Shown: positions 47,368 to 55,815 of the stretch, piece after piece
Numbering within the stretch: position 1 is the first letter of the stretch
How the letters are laid out: every line of letters starts with the position of its first letter
Assembly: GCF_008180615.1 (NCBI RefSeq)
Contig: NZ_VTEH01000001.1
Span: forward strand, 218,201-282,200
Source: Rossellomorea vietnamensis
Lineage (GTDB): Bacteria > Bacillota > Bacilli > Bacillales > Bacillaceae_B
DNA length: 64,000 nucleotides
Direction of reading: 5' to 3'
The notes under the pieces: generated by a model
Database searches by the model: none
Told to the model about the DNA's origin: nothing
The model's input: only the letters and a program-made list of their open reading frames with translations
Translations under genes and position numbers: made by a program

Positions 47368-48612
47368 TCAGGCTTTCTTTATATTGGAAGGCATTTGCCC
47401 ATCAGGACTGATAAGAGCGGCAGAAAAATCGTTACTGAAGATTTCTTTCCCCAGATTGTTAACCCTGTCAATGGAAACTCCATCGATTTCCTCAACAATT
47501 TCATCCAGAGTCCGGTGTTTTTTAAGCAGCAATTCATTTTTTCCATTCCTGCTCATCCGGCTGTTTGTGCTTTCAAGGCTGAGCATTAAGTTTCCTTTCA
47601 ACTGCTCTTTGCTGTTGGCCAATTCTTTTGAAGTGATTCCTTCAGCTGTTAAAGTAGTAAGAGTGGATTGAATGGTATCAAACAACTGGTTCAACTGCTT
47701 TGCTCCGGTACCGCCGTAGATGGTGAGCATCCCGCTGTCTTCATAAGCTGAATGATAGGAAAACACGGAATAAGCTAGCCCCCTCTGTTCGCGCACTTCC
47801 TGGAACAGGCGGGAAGACATGCTGCCTCCCAGCACATTATTCAAAACGATTAAGCTGTAGACATCTTCATGGCCGATTTGCAGCCCTGGATAGCCAAGGC
47901 ATAAGTGAGCCTGTTCTGTTTCTTTCTTTTTGGAAATTTTATTCTGGTGGAATGAAGGAGCCTCATTTTTCTCATGCCCTTTTCCGCCTTCATATTTCCC
48001 AAAAAGATCTTCAACTTCTTTAATGAACGAAGCATCCACATTTCCAGCTACTGAAATGACTACATCGTCAGGAGTGTACATGTTGTGCATGTACTCCCTT
48101 AATGTATGGCCATTGAATGTATCAAGAGTTTCTTCGGTTCCCAGGATCGGATAGCCCAGCGGATGGGTTTCATATACCGCCTTGCTCAGCACATCATGGA
48201 CAATATCATCCGGAGTATCTTCATACATCTTGATTTCTTCATACACGACGTTCTTTTCTTTCTTCAATTCCTCTTCGTCGAATGCCGAGTTAAAGAACAT
48301 ATCCGCAAGTGTATCAAGGGCATATTTCGCGTGATTATCAAGTACCTTTGCATAATAGCAGGTATATTCTTTAGAGGTAAACGCATTTACCTGTCCTCCG
48401 ATGCTGTCGAAAGATTCAGCGATATCACGAGCACTGCGGGTTTCCGTACCTTTGAAAAACATGTGTTCCAAAAAGTGGGAAATACCGTTGTTTTCTTTAT
48501 TCTCATGGCGTGAACCAGTACCGATCCAGATACCGATCGCCACCGAGCGGACAGTTGGAATTTCCTCCAGAACAATTCTTAGACCATTTGAGCATGTATA
48601 TTTCTTAATCAA
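47368..48612 (-). CDS. mlpA: M16 family processing protease MlpA
   Basis: MlpA is a zinc protease resembling mitochondrial processing peptidase. HxxEH is present as GISHFLEHMFFKGTETRSA near residue 48, with the downstream Glu in NVVYEEIKMYEDTPDD. The C-terminal M16 domain follows (LGGSMSSRLFQEVREQRGLA). Length is 414 residues. The start is TTG with AGGAGG seven bases upstream. Unlike the ymfF-ymfH pair it stands alone. It follows pnp-ylxY in the conserved order. Confidence 0.95.
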   Translation of the reverse strand: MIKKYTCSNGLRIVLEEIPTVRSVAIGIWIGTGSRHENKENNGISHFLEHMFFKGTETRSARDIAESFDSIGGQVNAFTSKEYTCYYAKVLDNHAKYALDTLADMFFNSAFDEEELKKEKNVVYEEIKMYEDTPDDIVHDVLSKAVYETHPLGYPILGTEETLDTFNGHTLREYMHNMYTPDDVVISVAGNVDASFIKEVEDLFGKYEGGKGHEKNEAPSFHQNKISKKKETEQAHLCLGYPGLQIGHEDVYSLIVLNNVLGGSMSSRLFQEVREQRGLAYSVFSYHSAYEDSGMLTIYGGTGAKQLNQLFDTIQSTLTTLTAEGITSKELANSKEQLKGNLMLSLESTNSRMSRNGKNELLLKKHRTLDEIVEEIDGVSIDRVNNLGKEIFSNDFSAALISPDGQMPSNIKKA

Positions 48613-48645
48613 AAAAATTCCTCCTGTTCATGTTGTCAACATCTG

Positions 48646-49644
48646 CTAGTTCTTATCATTACTTTTTCCTTTTAGGAGAGAATTATTTCCTGTTTTTATA
48701 ATTCTTTCTTCCTTCAGTAAACTAGAGACTGTTCCAATTCTTAATTCTTTTTGTTTGATTGCCATTATAAGCGAGGGCAGCGCCGATGATGTAGAAGCTG
48801 TGGGATGCATCAAAATGAGCGCACCATTATGCAATTTTGAAGTGACTCTTTCTACTATGACATTTGGGGAGGGTTTTTGCCAGTCTATTGTATCAACACT
48901 CCACAATATCGTTTTCATTTTGAGCTCATCCGCAATCTTTACAACTTCATCGTTAAACCCGCCACTTGGGGGACCGAAAAGACTTACTCTTCTACCGGTT
49001 GTTGCTTCAATGATTTCATTGGTTTTTGACATTTCCTCCCTGATTTTTTGAGGAGTTAAGGTTTCCATTTTGGGGTGGGAGAAAGAATGATTTCCTATTT
49101 CATGTCCCGACTCTGCAATCATCTTTGCAAGTTCCGGATTCTGTTTAACCCATCTTCCTTCCAAAAAGAAAGTGGCATATATCTGGTGCTTCTTCAAGAC
49201 AGCCAGCATATCCGGTATGTATTCATTTCCCCATGCTACATTGATGATAAACGAAGCCATAGGTTTTTCCGGATTTCCTCTATATATAGGAAGCGGCGGA
49301 AGGTTTGATAGATGAGTTTCTGGCGGAACCTGTTCGAAAACAAGCCTTTCACTGTCAAATTTGCCCTCTTTCTTCATTTTCTCATAAGAACTTTGAATAT
49401 TCACCTTTAAACCATTATATCCTGGTGTTCCTTTCCAGACAGGATCATTCTTCGCATCTATTGGGGAAACTTCATATTTTTCTGCTTCTGATTTAATTTT
49501 CACCATCAAGTCTCCAGGCTTGGAATCCACAGCCACCGCCGGTTCTTTCAAACTCTTGACATATTGTGCTGTCATTGGATTGCTAACTGATAATATGGCC
49601 AGAGCGATGCAGACAGCTATGCCGGTCAGTACCTTAAAATTCAT
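48646..49644 (-). CDS. ylxY: YlxY, polysaccharide deacetylase homologue with lost catalytic Asp pair
   Basis: The protein has an N-terminal membrane anchor or signal (VLTGIAVCIALAILSVSN), a linker of about 120 residues and a NodB homology domain. NodB motif 1, normally TFDDG, reads INVAWGNEYIPD, so the catalytic Asp pair is missing. Motif 2 is kept in part as GHEIGNHSFSHPKMETLT, and FGPPSGGFND replaces motif 3. It is therefore probably not an active deacetylase. Length is 332 residues. Relatives at this locus share the change, so it appears to be ancestral. It is likely exported or membrane-anchored. Confidence 0.92.
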   Translation of the reverse strand: MNFKVLTGIAVCIALAILSVSNPMTAQYVKSLKEPAVAVDSKPGDLMVKIKSEAEKYEVSPIDAKNDPVWKGTPGYNGLKVNIQSSYEKMKKEGKFDSERLVFEQVPPETHLSNLPPLPIYRGNPEKPMASFIINVAWGNEYIPDMLAVLKKHQIYATFFLEGRWVKQNPELAKMIAESGHEIGNHSFSHPKMETLTPQKIREEMSKTNEIIEATTGRRVSLFGPPSGGFNDEVVKIADELKMKTILWSVDTIDWQKPSPNVIVERVTSKLHNGALILMHPTASTSSALPSLIMAIKQKELRIGTVSSLLKEERIIKTGNNSLLKGKSNDKN

Positions 49645-49895
49645 CTATTGATCACCCTTTCTTATCCCTACAACATATGAAAAAGAAGGACAAGGTAGAA
49701 CCCTGGGTGTTCAGACGGGGGTGGAGAAATGTGTTTCACTTGCAGAGGGACAGCAGCGATTGCCCATATGGATCCACAAAACAGTTTTATCAGCATCCTT
49801 ATATCCTTATAGACAGCTTCATATGTACAGACATGTCTCTTGGCAGGACTTCTTTTTAACATATCGCACATCTTCTAGCTAAGTGATTTTGAACT

Positions 49896-49985
49896 TTGCT
49901 GCTATTTAACGTGAATCTCAAAAAGGACAGCCCTAGTACACTAGGGAGAAAGATGAGAGCTGCTTCTCCATTAACATAGAAAACA
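49896..49985 (-). repeat. Worn fragment of the MITE-like repeat (copy G)
   Basis: GAACTTTGCTGCTATTTAAC matches the terminal motif, and GGGAGAAAGATGAGAGCTGC with TTCTCC matches part of the core. The copy is short and decayed. The rest of 49645-50092 holds no gene. Confidence 0.4.
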
Positions 49986-50092
49986 GTCGGTTAAAAGCAG
50001 TCAGCGCTGCCACTGCAGGGAACTCATTAACCCTTCGTGGATGCTTTCTTTTTTCGGTTTCATTCTAAACCGATCTTTTTTCTTATAAGAAA

Positions 50093-50117
50093 GAAGCTGA
50101 CCATAATGGCCAGCTTC
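50093..50117 (-). terminator. Terminator after pnp
   Basis: GAAGCTGGCC pairs with GGTCAGCTTC around ATTAT and TTTCTTAT follows on the minus strand, 16 bp past the pnp stop. Confidence 0.8.
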
Positions 50118-50132
50118 AATCATTATCTTTTC

Positions 50133-52253
50133 TTATTTTTCAGCTTGTTCCGCCTTTTCGCGCTGCTCTTTGATTACCGCTTTACGAGAAAGGTTGACAC
50201 GTCCTTGACGATCGATTTCAGTCACTTTCACCAGCAGTTCGTCACCGATGCTGACGACATCCTCAACTTTTCCGATTCGCTCTTCAGCCAGTTCAGAGAT
50301 ATGAACCAAGCCGTCTTTTCCGTTGAAGATTTCAACAAAAGCTCCGAATTTCTCGATACGTTTCACTTTACCAAGATATAACTGCCCGACTTCTACTTCA
50401 CGAACGATATCCTCGATGATCTTTTTAGCCTTTTTATTCATTTCTTCATCAATGGAAGAGATGAATACAGTACCATCTTGTTCGATGTCAATTTTTACGC
50501 CGGTTTCTTCAATAATCTTATTGATTTGTTTTCCGCTCGGCCCAATAACATCCCTGATTTTATCCGGATTGATCGCCATCATAAGAATCTTAGGCGCGTA
50601 TTGTGATAATTGTCCGCGTGATTCAGAGATTGTTGAAAGCATGCTGTCTAAGATATGCATACGGCCGCTCTTGGCCTGTTGAAGTGCTTCTTCAAGAATC
50701 TCCCTTGAAAGACCTTCAATTTTGATATCCATCTGCAATGCTGTTACTCCTTTAGAAGTACCTGCTACCTTAAAGTCCATGTCCCCTAAATGGTCTTCCA
50801 TTCCTTGGATATCAGTCAGGATTGAATAATGTTCCCCTGATTGAATAAGGCCCATGGCGATACCGGCTACAGGTGCTTTGATCGGCACTCCGGCATCCAT
50901 CATCGCAAGAGTACTTGCGCAGATACTCGCTTGGGAGGTTGACCCATTAGATTCCAACACTTCGGAAACAAGGCGGATTGTATAAGGGAAGTCCTTCTCA
51001 TTTGGAATGATTGGCTCTAGTGCTCTTTCACCCAGTGCACCATGCCCGATTTCACGGCGTCCAGGTCCGCGTAGGAAACCTGTTTCACCCACACTGAATA
51101 ATGGGAAATTGTAATGGTGCATAAACCGCTTTGACTCTTCAAGACCCAAGCCGTCAAGTACCTGTACATCTCCAAGAGCACCAAGGGTACAAATGCTTAA
51201 CGCCTGAGTCTGTCCGCGTGTGAACAAACCAGAACCGTGAGTTCTTGGAAGAAGGCCTACTTGGGATGCAAGCGGGCGGATTTCATCAAGGCCGCGGCCA
51301 TCAGGACGAAGCTTCTCTTCAGTTATCAAACGGCGGACTTCACCTTTGACCAGCTTGTCCAGTACCTGTTTAACCTGCTTAAGCTGATCATCGCCAGCTT
51401 CTTTCTCTTCGAATTTAGCGATGACTTCATCTTTCACTTCTTTGATCGCTGCTTCACGGGCATGCTTTTCCTGCACTTGAATCGCTTTGATCATATCTTC
51501 TTCACATATGCCGCGAACTTCCATTTCAAGTTCCTGGTCGATTTGATAGAGTTCAACTTCAATCTTTTCTTTGCCAACTTGGGCAGCAATTTCTTCCTGG
51601 AAGGAAATCAATCTTTTAATTTCTTCATGTCCGAACATAATCGCTTCAAGCATCGTTTCTTCAGGAACTTCGTTAGCACCTGCTTCAACCATGTTGATGG
51701 CATCTTTTGTTCCGGCAACGATCAGGTTGATTTCACTTTTTTCAAGCTGTTCCACGTTCGGATTGATAATGAAATCGCCCTGGATCAAACCAACCTGCAC
51801 TCCTGCAATCGGCCCTTGGAATGGGATATCGGATAGAGTCAATGCAAGGGAAGATCCAAACATTGCCGCCATTTCAGAAGAACAGTCCTGATCCACACTC
51901 ATGACCATGCTGATCACCTGTACTTCATTCCTGAAACCATCCGCGAACAGCGGACGGATCGGACGGTCAATCAAGCGGCTTGCCAAAATGGCTCTTTCAC
52001 TTGGGCGTCCTTCACGCTTGATGAAACCTCCTGGAATTTTACCTACAGCATATAAACGCTCTTCGTAATTGACCGTCAGCGGGAAGAAATCAAGCGGCTT
52101 TGGACTCTTCGATGCTGTTGCCGTGCTTAGTACAGCTGTATCTCCGTAACGGATCATTGCTGCACCGTTGGCCTGCTTAGCCAACTGACCATACTCTACT
52201 GTTAACTTCCTGCCTGCCCAATCTATGGAAAATTCTTTTGTTTCCTGTTCCAT
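50133..52253 (-). CDS. pnp: Polyribonucleotide nucleotidyltransferase (PNPase)
   Basis: PNPase degrades RNA 3'-5' by phosphorolysis and is a main decay exonuclease. It has two RNase PH domains: [20 protein letters not shown] and IDRPIRPLF in the first, [18 protein letters not shown] and [20 protein letters not shown] in the second. A KH domain ([20 protein letters not shown]) and an S1 domain ([20 protein letters not shown]) follow at the C-terminus. Length is 706 residues. It follows rpsO with 360 bp between them, which include a long hairpin possibly involved in autoregulation. Confidence 0.98.
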   Translation of the reverse strand: MEQETKEFSIDWAGRKLTVEYGQLAKQANGAAMIRYGDTAVLSTATASKSPKPLDFFPLTVNYEERLYAVGKIPGGFIKREGRPSERAILASRLIDRPIRPLFADGFRNEVQVISMVMSVDQDCSSEMAAMFGSSLALTLSDIPFQGPIAGVQVGLIQGDFIINPNVEQLEKSEINLIVAGTKDAINMVEAGANEVPEETMLEAIMFGHEEIKRLISFQEEIAAQVGKEKIEVELYQIDQELEMEVRGICEEDMIKAIQVQEKHAREAAIKEVKDEVIAKFEEKEAGDDQLKQVKQVLDKLVKGEVRRLITEEKLRPDGRGLDEIRPLASQVGLLPRTHGSGLFTRGQTQALSICTLGALGDVQVLDGLGLEESKRFMHHYNFPLFSVGETGFLRGPGRREIGHGALGERALEPIIPNEKDFPYTIRLVSEVLESNGSTSQASICASTLAMMDAGVPIKAPVAGIAMGLIQSGEHYSILTDIQGMEDHLGDMDFKVAGTSKGVTALQMDIKIEGLSREILEEALQQAKSGRMHILDSMLSTISESRGQLSQYAPKILMMAINPDKIRDVIGPSGKQINKIIEETGVKIDIEQDGTVFISSIDEEMNKKAKKIIEDIVREVEVGQLYLGKVKRIEKFGAFVEIFNGKDGLVHISELAEERIGKVEDVVSIGDELLVKVTEIDRQGRVNLSRKAVIKEQREKAEQAEK

Positions 52254-52479
52254 AATGAACCCCTCTCTTTACTTCTCAATTAAGAGTATTCGGTTTCTCT
52301 CATACCCTTGAAGCAGTTATATACATTTTTAATTGAATGAACGACTTTTATATGTATTGTGACTTATCCTGGATGGGAATATTCCCGCTGCTTTCCCTTT
52401 CCAGAATTATAAAGTCTCCAGCAGCACTAATGAAAATACTAGCCAGCGAAAAATCCGCATACTTCCAAGTTTGAAAGTA

Positions 52480-52532
52480 AACAATCAAAAATGAAAAAGC
52501 AAAAGCTTTTTGCTGCTTCATTCTTGATTGTT
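52480..52532 (-). promoter_or_regulatory. Long imperfect hairpin upstream of pnp
   Basis: AACAATCAAAAATGAA and TTCATTCTTGATTGTT pair with one mismatch, and the stem continues inward through AGCAAAAG and CTTTTTGCT. In all about 24 of 27 positions pair over 53 bases. No T tract follows on the minus strand, so it does not look like a terminator. It is 227 bp before the pnp start and could be a duplex processing site in the leader or rpsO-pnp readthrough RNA. The rest of 52254-52577 shows nothing clear. Confidence 0.55.
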
Positions 52533-52577
52533 TGGTTAGCAGTATTCCCATTATAGCGAGTGCCTTAAACCTAAATA

Positions 52578-52603
52578 AAAAGCGGGAAAAAAATCCCGCT
52601 TTT
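52578..52603 (-). terminator. Terminator after rpsO
   Basis: AAAGCGGGA and TCCCGCTTT form an exact stem around an A/T loop with TTTTTATTT after it on the minus strand. Confidence 0.9.
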
Positions 52604-52610
52604 GAGTCAC

Positions 52611-52880
52611 TTATCGGCGTAAACCTAATTTGTTGATCAAATCACGGTAGCGCGCAACATCTTTATTACGCAGGTACGTTAAAAGATTACGACGACGTCC
52701 TACCATTTTCAAAAGACCGCGACGAGAGTGGTGGTCTTTCTTATGCGTACGCAAGTGGTCGTTCAGAGTGTTAATTTCTTCTGTAAGGATAGCGATTTGA
52801 ACTTCTGCAGATCCAGTATCGTTCTCATGAGTTTTGTACTCATTGATTAATTCATTTTTACGTGTTTGTGTGATAGCCAT
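52611..52880 (-). CDS. rpsO: 30S ribosomal protein S15
   Basis: S15 binds 16S rRNA at the three-way junction in the central domain. The 89-residue protein has the family sequence [20 protein letters not shown], then [20 protein letters not shown] and [18 protein letters not shown]. The ATG at 52880 has AGGAGGTG six bases upstream; an upstream in-frame start nine bases earlier overlaps that site. It has its own promoter and terminator. Autoregulation by S15 on its leader is known in several bacteria and the leader here is structured. Confidence 0.98.
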   Translation of the reverse strand: MAITQTRKNELINEYKTHENDTGSAEVQIAILTEEINTLNDHLRTHKKDHHSRRGLLKMVGRRRNLLTYLRNKDVARYRDLINKLGLRR

Positions 52881-52889
52881 CCGTTTCAC

Positions 52890-53007
52890 CTCCTAATATT
52901 CTTTCAAAATCCCCTGTGACCCAGCAAGCCGTTGGTGAATCGAGCTGCCAAGTAAAGGTTCATTGTCATACGTTAATTAGAATACTACTTTTTCTACTAT
53001 AAATCAA
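52890..53007 (-). promoter_or_regulatory. rpsO promoter and structured leader
   Basis: On the minus strand TTGATT (53007-53002), a 17-bp spacer and TATTCT (52984-52979) form a sigma-A promoter. The leader of roughly 95 nt can nest CCTT with AGGG and CAGC with GCTG around a loop near 52925-52960, a possible S15-binding junction. The promoter is well supported; the structure was judged by eye. Confidence 0.55.
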
Positions 53008-53009
53008 GT

Positions 53010-53960
53010 CTAAACTAATAATTTTTCAAAGTATGATACAGCTTCCTGTTTATCCTTTTCGATTTGTGCAATCAATTGCTGGATTCCATTGAATTTTTGC
53101 TCTGATCGAATATACTTATGCCATTCTACTTTTACTTCTTCTCCATAGATAGAGGAGTTATAGTCAAAGATATGAACCTCTATGGACAGGACCTTATCGT
53201 CCGGATTATTGAACGTGGGCTTATATCCAAGGTTGGCCACTCCATTATGCCAGTGATTCTGCACAAAAATCCGCACTGCATAAACCCCGAGCTTTGGTAT
53301 GATGTAATCATCGGAAAGTTCTATATTGGCTGTTGGGAATCCGATTTTTCTTCCCCGCTTATCTCCATGAATGACCGTTCCAGAAGTAGAATAATAACGG
53401 CCGAGGAGATGTTCCACCTTTTCTGCTTCTCCTTCAGCCAGTGATTTCCTGATCAAAGTTGAACTGATTTTCTCTTCATGGTCTGTCAGTTTGTTCACTG
53501 TTGTATAGGAGAATTTATCTCTTGAATGGAATTGAAGCGTTTCCATGTTCCCTTTTCCAAGCTTTCCATAGGAAAAGTCAAAACCTGCGGAAACATGATG
53601 TACATTCAAGTTAATTATATACTGATCAACATACTCTTGAGGATGGAGATTGGCAAAATCCGATGTAAACCTGACAATGAATAAATATTCTACTCCCAGC
53701 TCTTCCATCAGCTTAATCTTGTCCTGAAGCGGTGTAATATAGTGTACATGCTTATGCTTTCGTCCCAAAACCACTGAAGGGTGAGGATCGAATGTCATGA
53801 CAGCGGTGCTCAGGCCGCTTTCTCCCGCTTCCTTGATAGCTGTTTTGATCACCTTCTGATGTCCTCTATGGACTCCGTCAAAATACCCCAGTGCCATTGA
53901 CAAAGGAGGAAAATCCTCTGGAACGAAAGAATGGGGATGATGGACCGTAATAACCTTCAT
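53010..53960 (-). CDS. ribF: Bifunctional riboflavin kinase/FMN adenylyltransferase
   Basis: RibF (called RibC in B. subtilis) makes FMN and FAD from riboflavin. The N-terminal adenylyltransferase domain shows MALGYFDGVHRGHQKVI and VMTFDPHPSVVLGRKHKH, then VSAGFDFSYGKLGKGN. The C-terminal kinase domain shows GTVIHGDKRGRKIGFPTANI and GVANLGYKPTFNN. Length is 316 residues, as in B. subtilis. It lies 20 bp after truB, and the rpsO promoter begins at its 3' end. Confidence 0.97.
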   Translation of the reverse strand: MKVITVHHPHSFVPEDFPPLSMALGYFDGVHRGHQKVIKTAIKEAGESGLSTAVMTFDPHPSVVLGRKHKHVHYITPLQDKIKLMEELGVEYLFIVRFTSDFANLHPQEYVDQYIINLNVHHVSAGFDFSYGKLGKGNMETLQFHSRDKFSYTTVNKLTDHEEKISSTLIRKSLAEGEAEKVEHLLGRYYSTSGTVIHGDKRGRKIGFPTANIELSDDYIIPKLGVYAVRIFVQNHWHNGVANLGYKPTFNNPDDKVLSIEVHIFDYNSSIYGEEVKVEWHKYIRSEQKFNGIQQLIAQIEKDKQEAVSYFEKLLV

Positions 53961-53979
53961 GTTATCTCACCTATTTTCG

Positions 53980-54885
53980 CTAATCATTGAATAATACTTT
54001 TACAGGCTTAATGATGCCCTTTTTCTCTGGATGAGCCTGATAGATCGCTAATGTCCTGCCATCATGGTTCATAGCAACTTGGTCATCCGGCCAATCATTC
54101 GGCATCTCAAGCACTGCTCCGTTCTTGACTTTCATAGCTAATGTATCACTTAAATTCCATTTCGGCAAATGAGAGATTCCCGTTTCAATGGGGAATAATG
54201 TTTTTTCAGCCTCACCTGAACCTGCCAGTTCTTCTAGTTCTTCAAAAGTGACACAATCTTTTTCCTCAAATGCAGCAGAGCGCACTCTGCATAGTTGAGA
54301 CATATGGGCTGGATAACCAAGCTTTTCACCGATCTCTACTGCCAGAGTCCTGATATAGGTACCCTTGCTGCAGGAAACCCTGAATCTAAAACTAATGCTT
54401 TCCCCTTCAAAGACCTCTCGATCATCCAGCAATTCAATGTGATGAATGATTACTTTTCTGCTTGGGCGGTCAATCACTTTCCCTTCCCTTGCATACTCAT
54501 ACAGCCTCTTTCCGTTCACTTTGACAGCGGAAAACATGGGAGGTGTCTGGGTAATTTCTCCCTGGAACATATTAAGCGTTTCTAAAACCTTTTCCCTGCT
54601 AAATGGTTCACTTACCTTTTTCTCTGAAACTGTTTCACCCCAGGCATCTTCAGTTGTCGTGGCCCTGCCTATGGTGACTTCTCCTTCATAAGCTTTTCCT
54701 CCGTTCATTATGTATTCGGCAATCTTTGTTCCCCTGCCGATGCATAGCGGCAGGACACCAGTCACTTCAGGATCAAGTGTTCCAGTATGACCAACCTTCT
54801 TTGTCCTTAAAATCTTTCTGACTTTAAAGACGCAGTCATGCGAAGTCATCCCTCTCGGCTTCCATAATGGTAATATTCCATTCAT
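53980..54885 (-). CDS. truB: tRNA pseudouridine-55 synthase TruB
   Basis: TruB makes pseudouridine 55 in the T-loop of tRNAs. The N-terminal block NGILPLWKPRGMTSHDCV and the catalytic Asp in KVGHTGTLDPEVTGVLPL (about residue 38) are clear, followed by TQTPPMFSAVKVNGKRLYEY and SCSKGTYIRTLAVEIGEKLG. The C-terminus looks like a PUA-type domain. I start it at the ATG at 54885, 301 residues; the frame is open 33 codons upstream but those run into the tandem repeat. Its ribosome-binding site is only moderate (AGGGAAAG). Confidence 0.95.
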   Translation of the reverse strand: MNGILPLWKPRGMTSHDCVFKVRKILRTKKVGHTGTLDPEVTGVLPLCIGRGTKIAEYIMNGGKAYEGEVTIGRATTTEDAWGETVSEKKVSEPFSREKVLETLNMFQGEITQTPPMFSAVKVNGKRLYEYAREGKVIDRPSRKVIIHHIELLDDREVFEGESISFRFRVSCSKGTYIRTLAVEIGEKLGYPAHMSQLCRVRSAAFEEKDCVTFEELEELAGSGEAEKTLFPIETGISHLPKWNLSDTLAMKVKNGAVLEMPNDWPDDQVAMNHDGRTLAIYQAHPEKKGIIKPVKVLFND

Positions 54886-54920
54886 GTCTTTCCCTGCCTT
54901 CCTTTTTTTGTTTGCTCTCT

Positions 54921-55040
54921 CTTGGAGACCTCTTCTTGGGCTGAACACTGTTTTCATGTACCCATGCTGCTCGCTTGGAGACATCTTCTTGGGCTGAAAA
55001 CCACATTCTTGATCCCATGCAGCCCGCTTATGGTCATGTT
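54921..55040. repeat. 53-bp tandem repeat, two units plus a stub, between rbfA and truB
   Basis: CTTGGAGAC begins at 54921 and 54974 and CTTATGG at 55027, an exact 53-bp step. Each unit has CTTCTTGGGCTGAA followed by a variable stretch and CCCATGC. TGAAAACC and TCATGTACCCAT match the units at 46387-46769, so this is the same family. The upstream extension of the truB frame runs into it. It lies between the rbfA terminator and truB. Confidence 0.85.
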
Positions 55041-55060
55041 AGTATTATGTACCAAATAAA

Positions 55061-55091
55061 AAGGCTGACCAGAATTAATTGGTCAGCCCTT
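55061..55091 (-). terminator. Terminator after rbfA
   Basis: AAGGCTGACCA pairs with TGGTCAGCCCTT, with TTTTTATTT following on the minus strand. It separates the nusA-infB operon from truB-ribF, which are often joined in Bacillus. Confidence 0.9.
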
Positions 55092-55130
55092 GTCCATTGA
55101 TGAAGCAAGCAGCTGTTTCCTCGCGGAAAA

Positions 55131-55490
55131 TCAGTCCTGCTTTTCTTCAGGTTCATCTTGAATCTTTTTAAGCAATGATTCGATGCGATTTCCATAGTTG
55201 ATCGATTCATCAAATTCAAAAATGAGTTCAGGTGTTTTACGCAAACGAACTCGCTGTCCGATTTCCGAACGAATAAATCCTTTAGCTTTTGCCAATCCCT
55301 TCAAAGTGTTTTCCCTCTGCTCCTCATCTCCGAGGACGGTTATAAACACCTTGGCCTGCTGCAGATCTCCTGATACTTCTACATCAGTCACTGTAACAAA
55401 GCCAATTCTTGGATCTTTGATTTTTCGTCCGATAATATCGCTGAGCTCCTTTTTCATCTGCTCGCCAACACGGTTAGAACGATGGCTCAT
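55131..55490 (-). CDS. rbfA: 30S ribosome-binding factor RbfA
   Basis: RbfA helps the late maturation of 16S rRNA in the 30S subunit. The 119-residue KH-type protein begins [20 protein letters not shown] and contains [20 protein letters not shown]. The ATG at 55490 has GAGGTG six bases upstream; a GTG nine bases earlier falls in that site. It is the last gene before the terminator at 55061-55091. Confidence 0.96.
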   Translation of the reverse strand: MSHRSNRVGEQMKKELSDIIGRKIKDPRIGFVTVTDVEVSGDLQQAKVFITVLGDEEQRENTLKGLAKAKGFIRSEIGQRVRLRKTPELIFEFDESINYGNRIESLLKKIQDEPEEKQD

Positions 55491-55536
55491 CAATATCACC
55501 TCTTAACTTCCTGGTTTATATCTGAAGTCTGTGGGA

Positions 55537-55815
55537 TTAAAGAAGTTCGTGTACTGTTTCCCCTCTTTCCCATTCGGGAAATGAATCAGTCAGCTTCAGA
55601 GCACTGTCAATCACTGCGCGGGCCGATTGACTGGATGACGACACAGTGACAATGGCTATTCTTGTCCTCTGCCAAACATCCTGGTGGTCAATTTCAGACA
55701 CCGCTACATTGTATTTTTGCTTCAAGCGGGTTAACACCCGCTGAAGCACCGATCTTTTGTCCTTAAGAGAATGAGAATCATGGATAATAAACTCACATTC
55801 CACATAAGCGATCAT
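55537..55815 (-). CDS. ylxP: YlxP, DUF503 family protein
   Basis: This is a 92-residue conserved protein of the infB operon. It shows [38 protein letters not shown] and TVSSSSQSARAVIDSAL, the DUF503 pattern, a small alpha/beta fold. A role in ribosome maturation has been proposed from its neighbours; none is shown by sequence. Its ATG overlaps the infB stop codon by one base. Confidence 0.93.
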   Translation of the reverse strand: MIAYVECEFIIHDSHSLKDKRSVLQRVLTRLKQKYNVAVSEIDHQDVWQRTRIAIVTVSSSSQSARAVIDSALKLTDSFPEWERGETVHELL

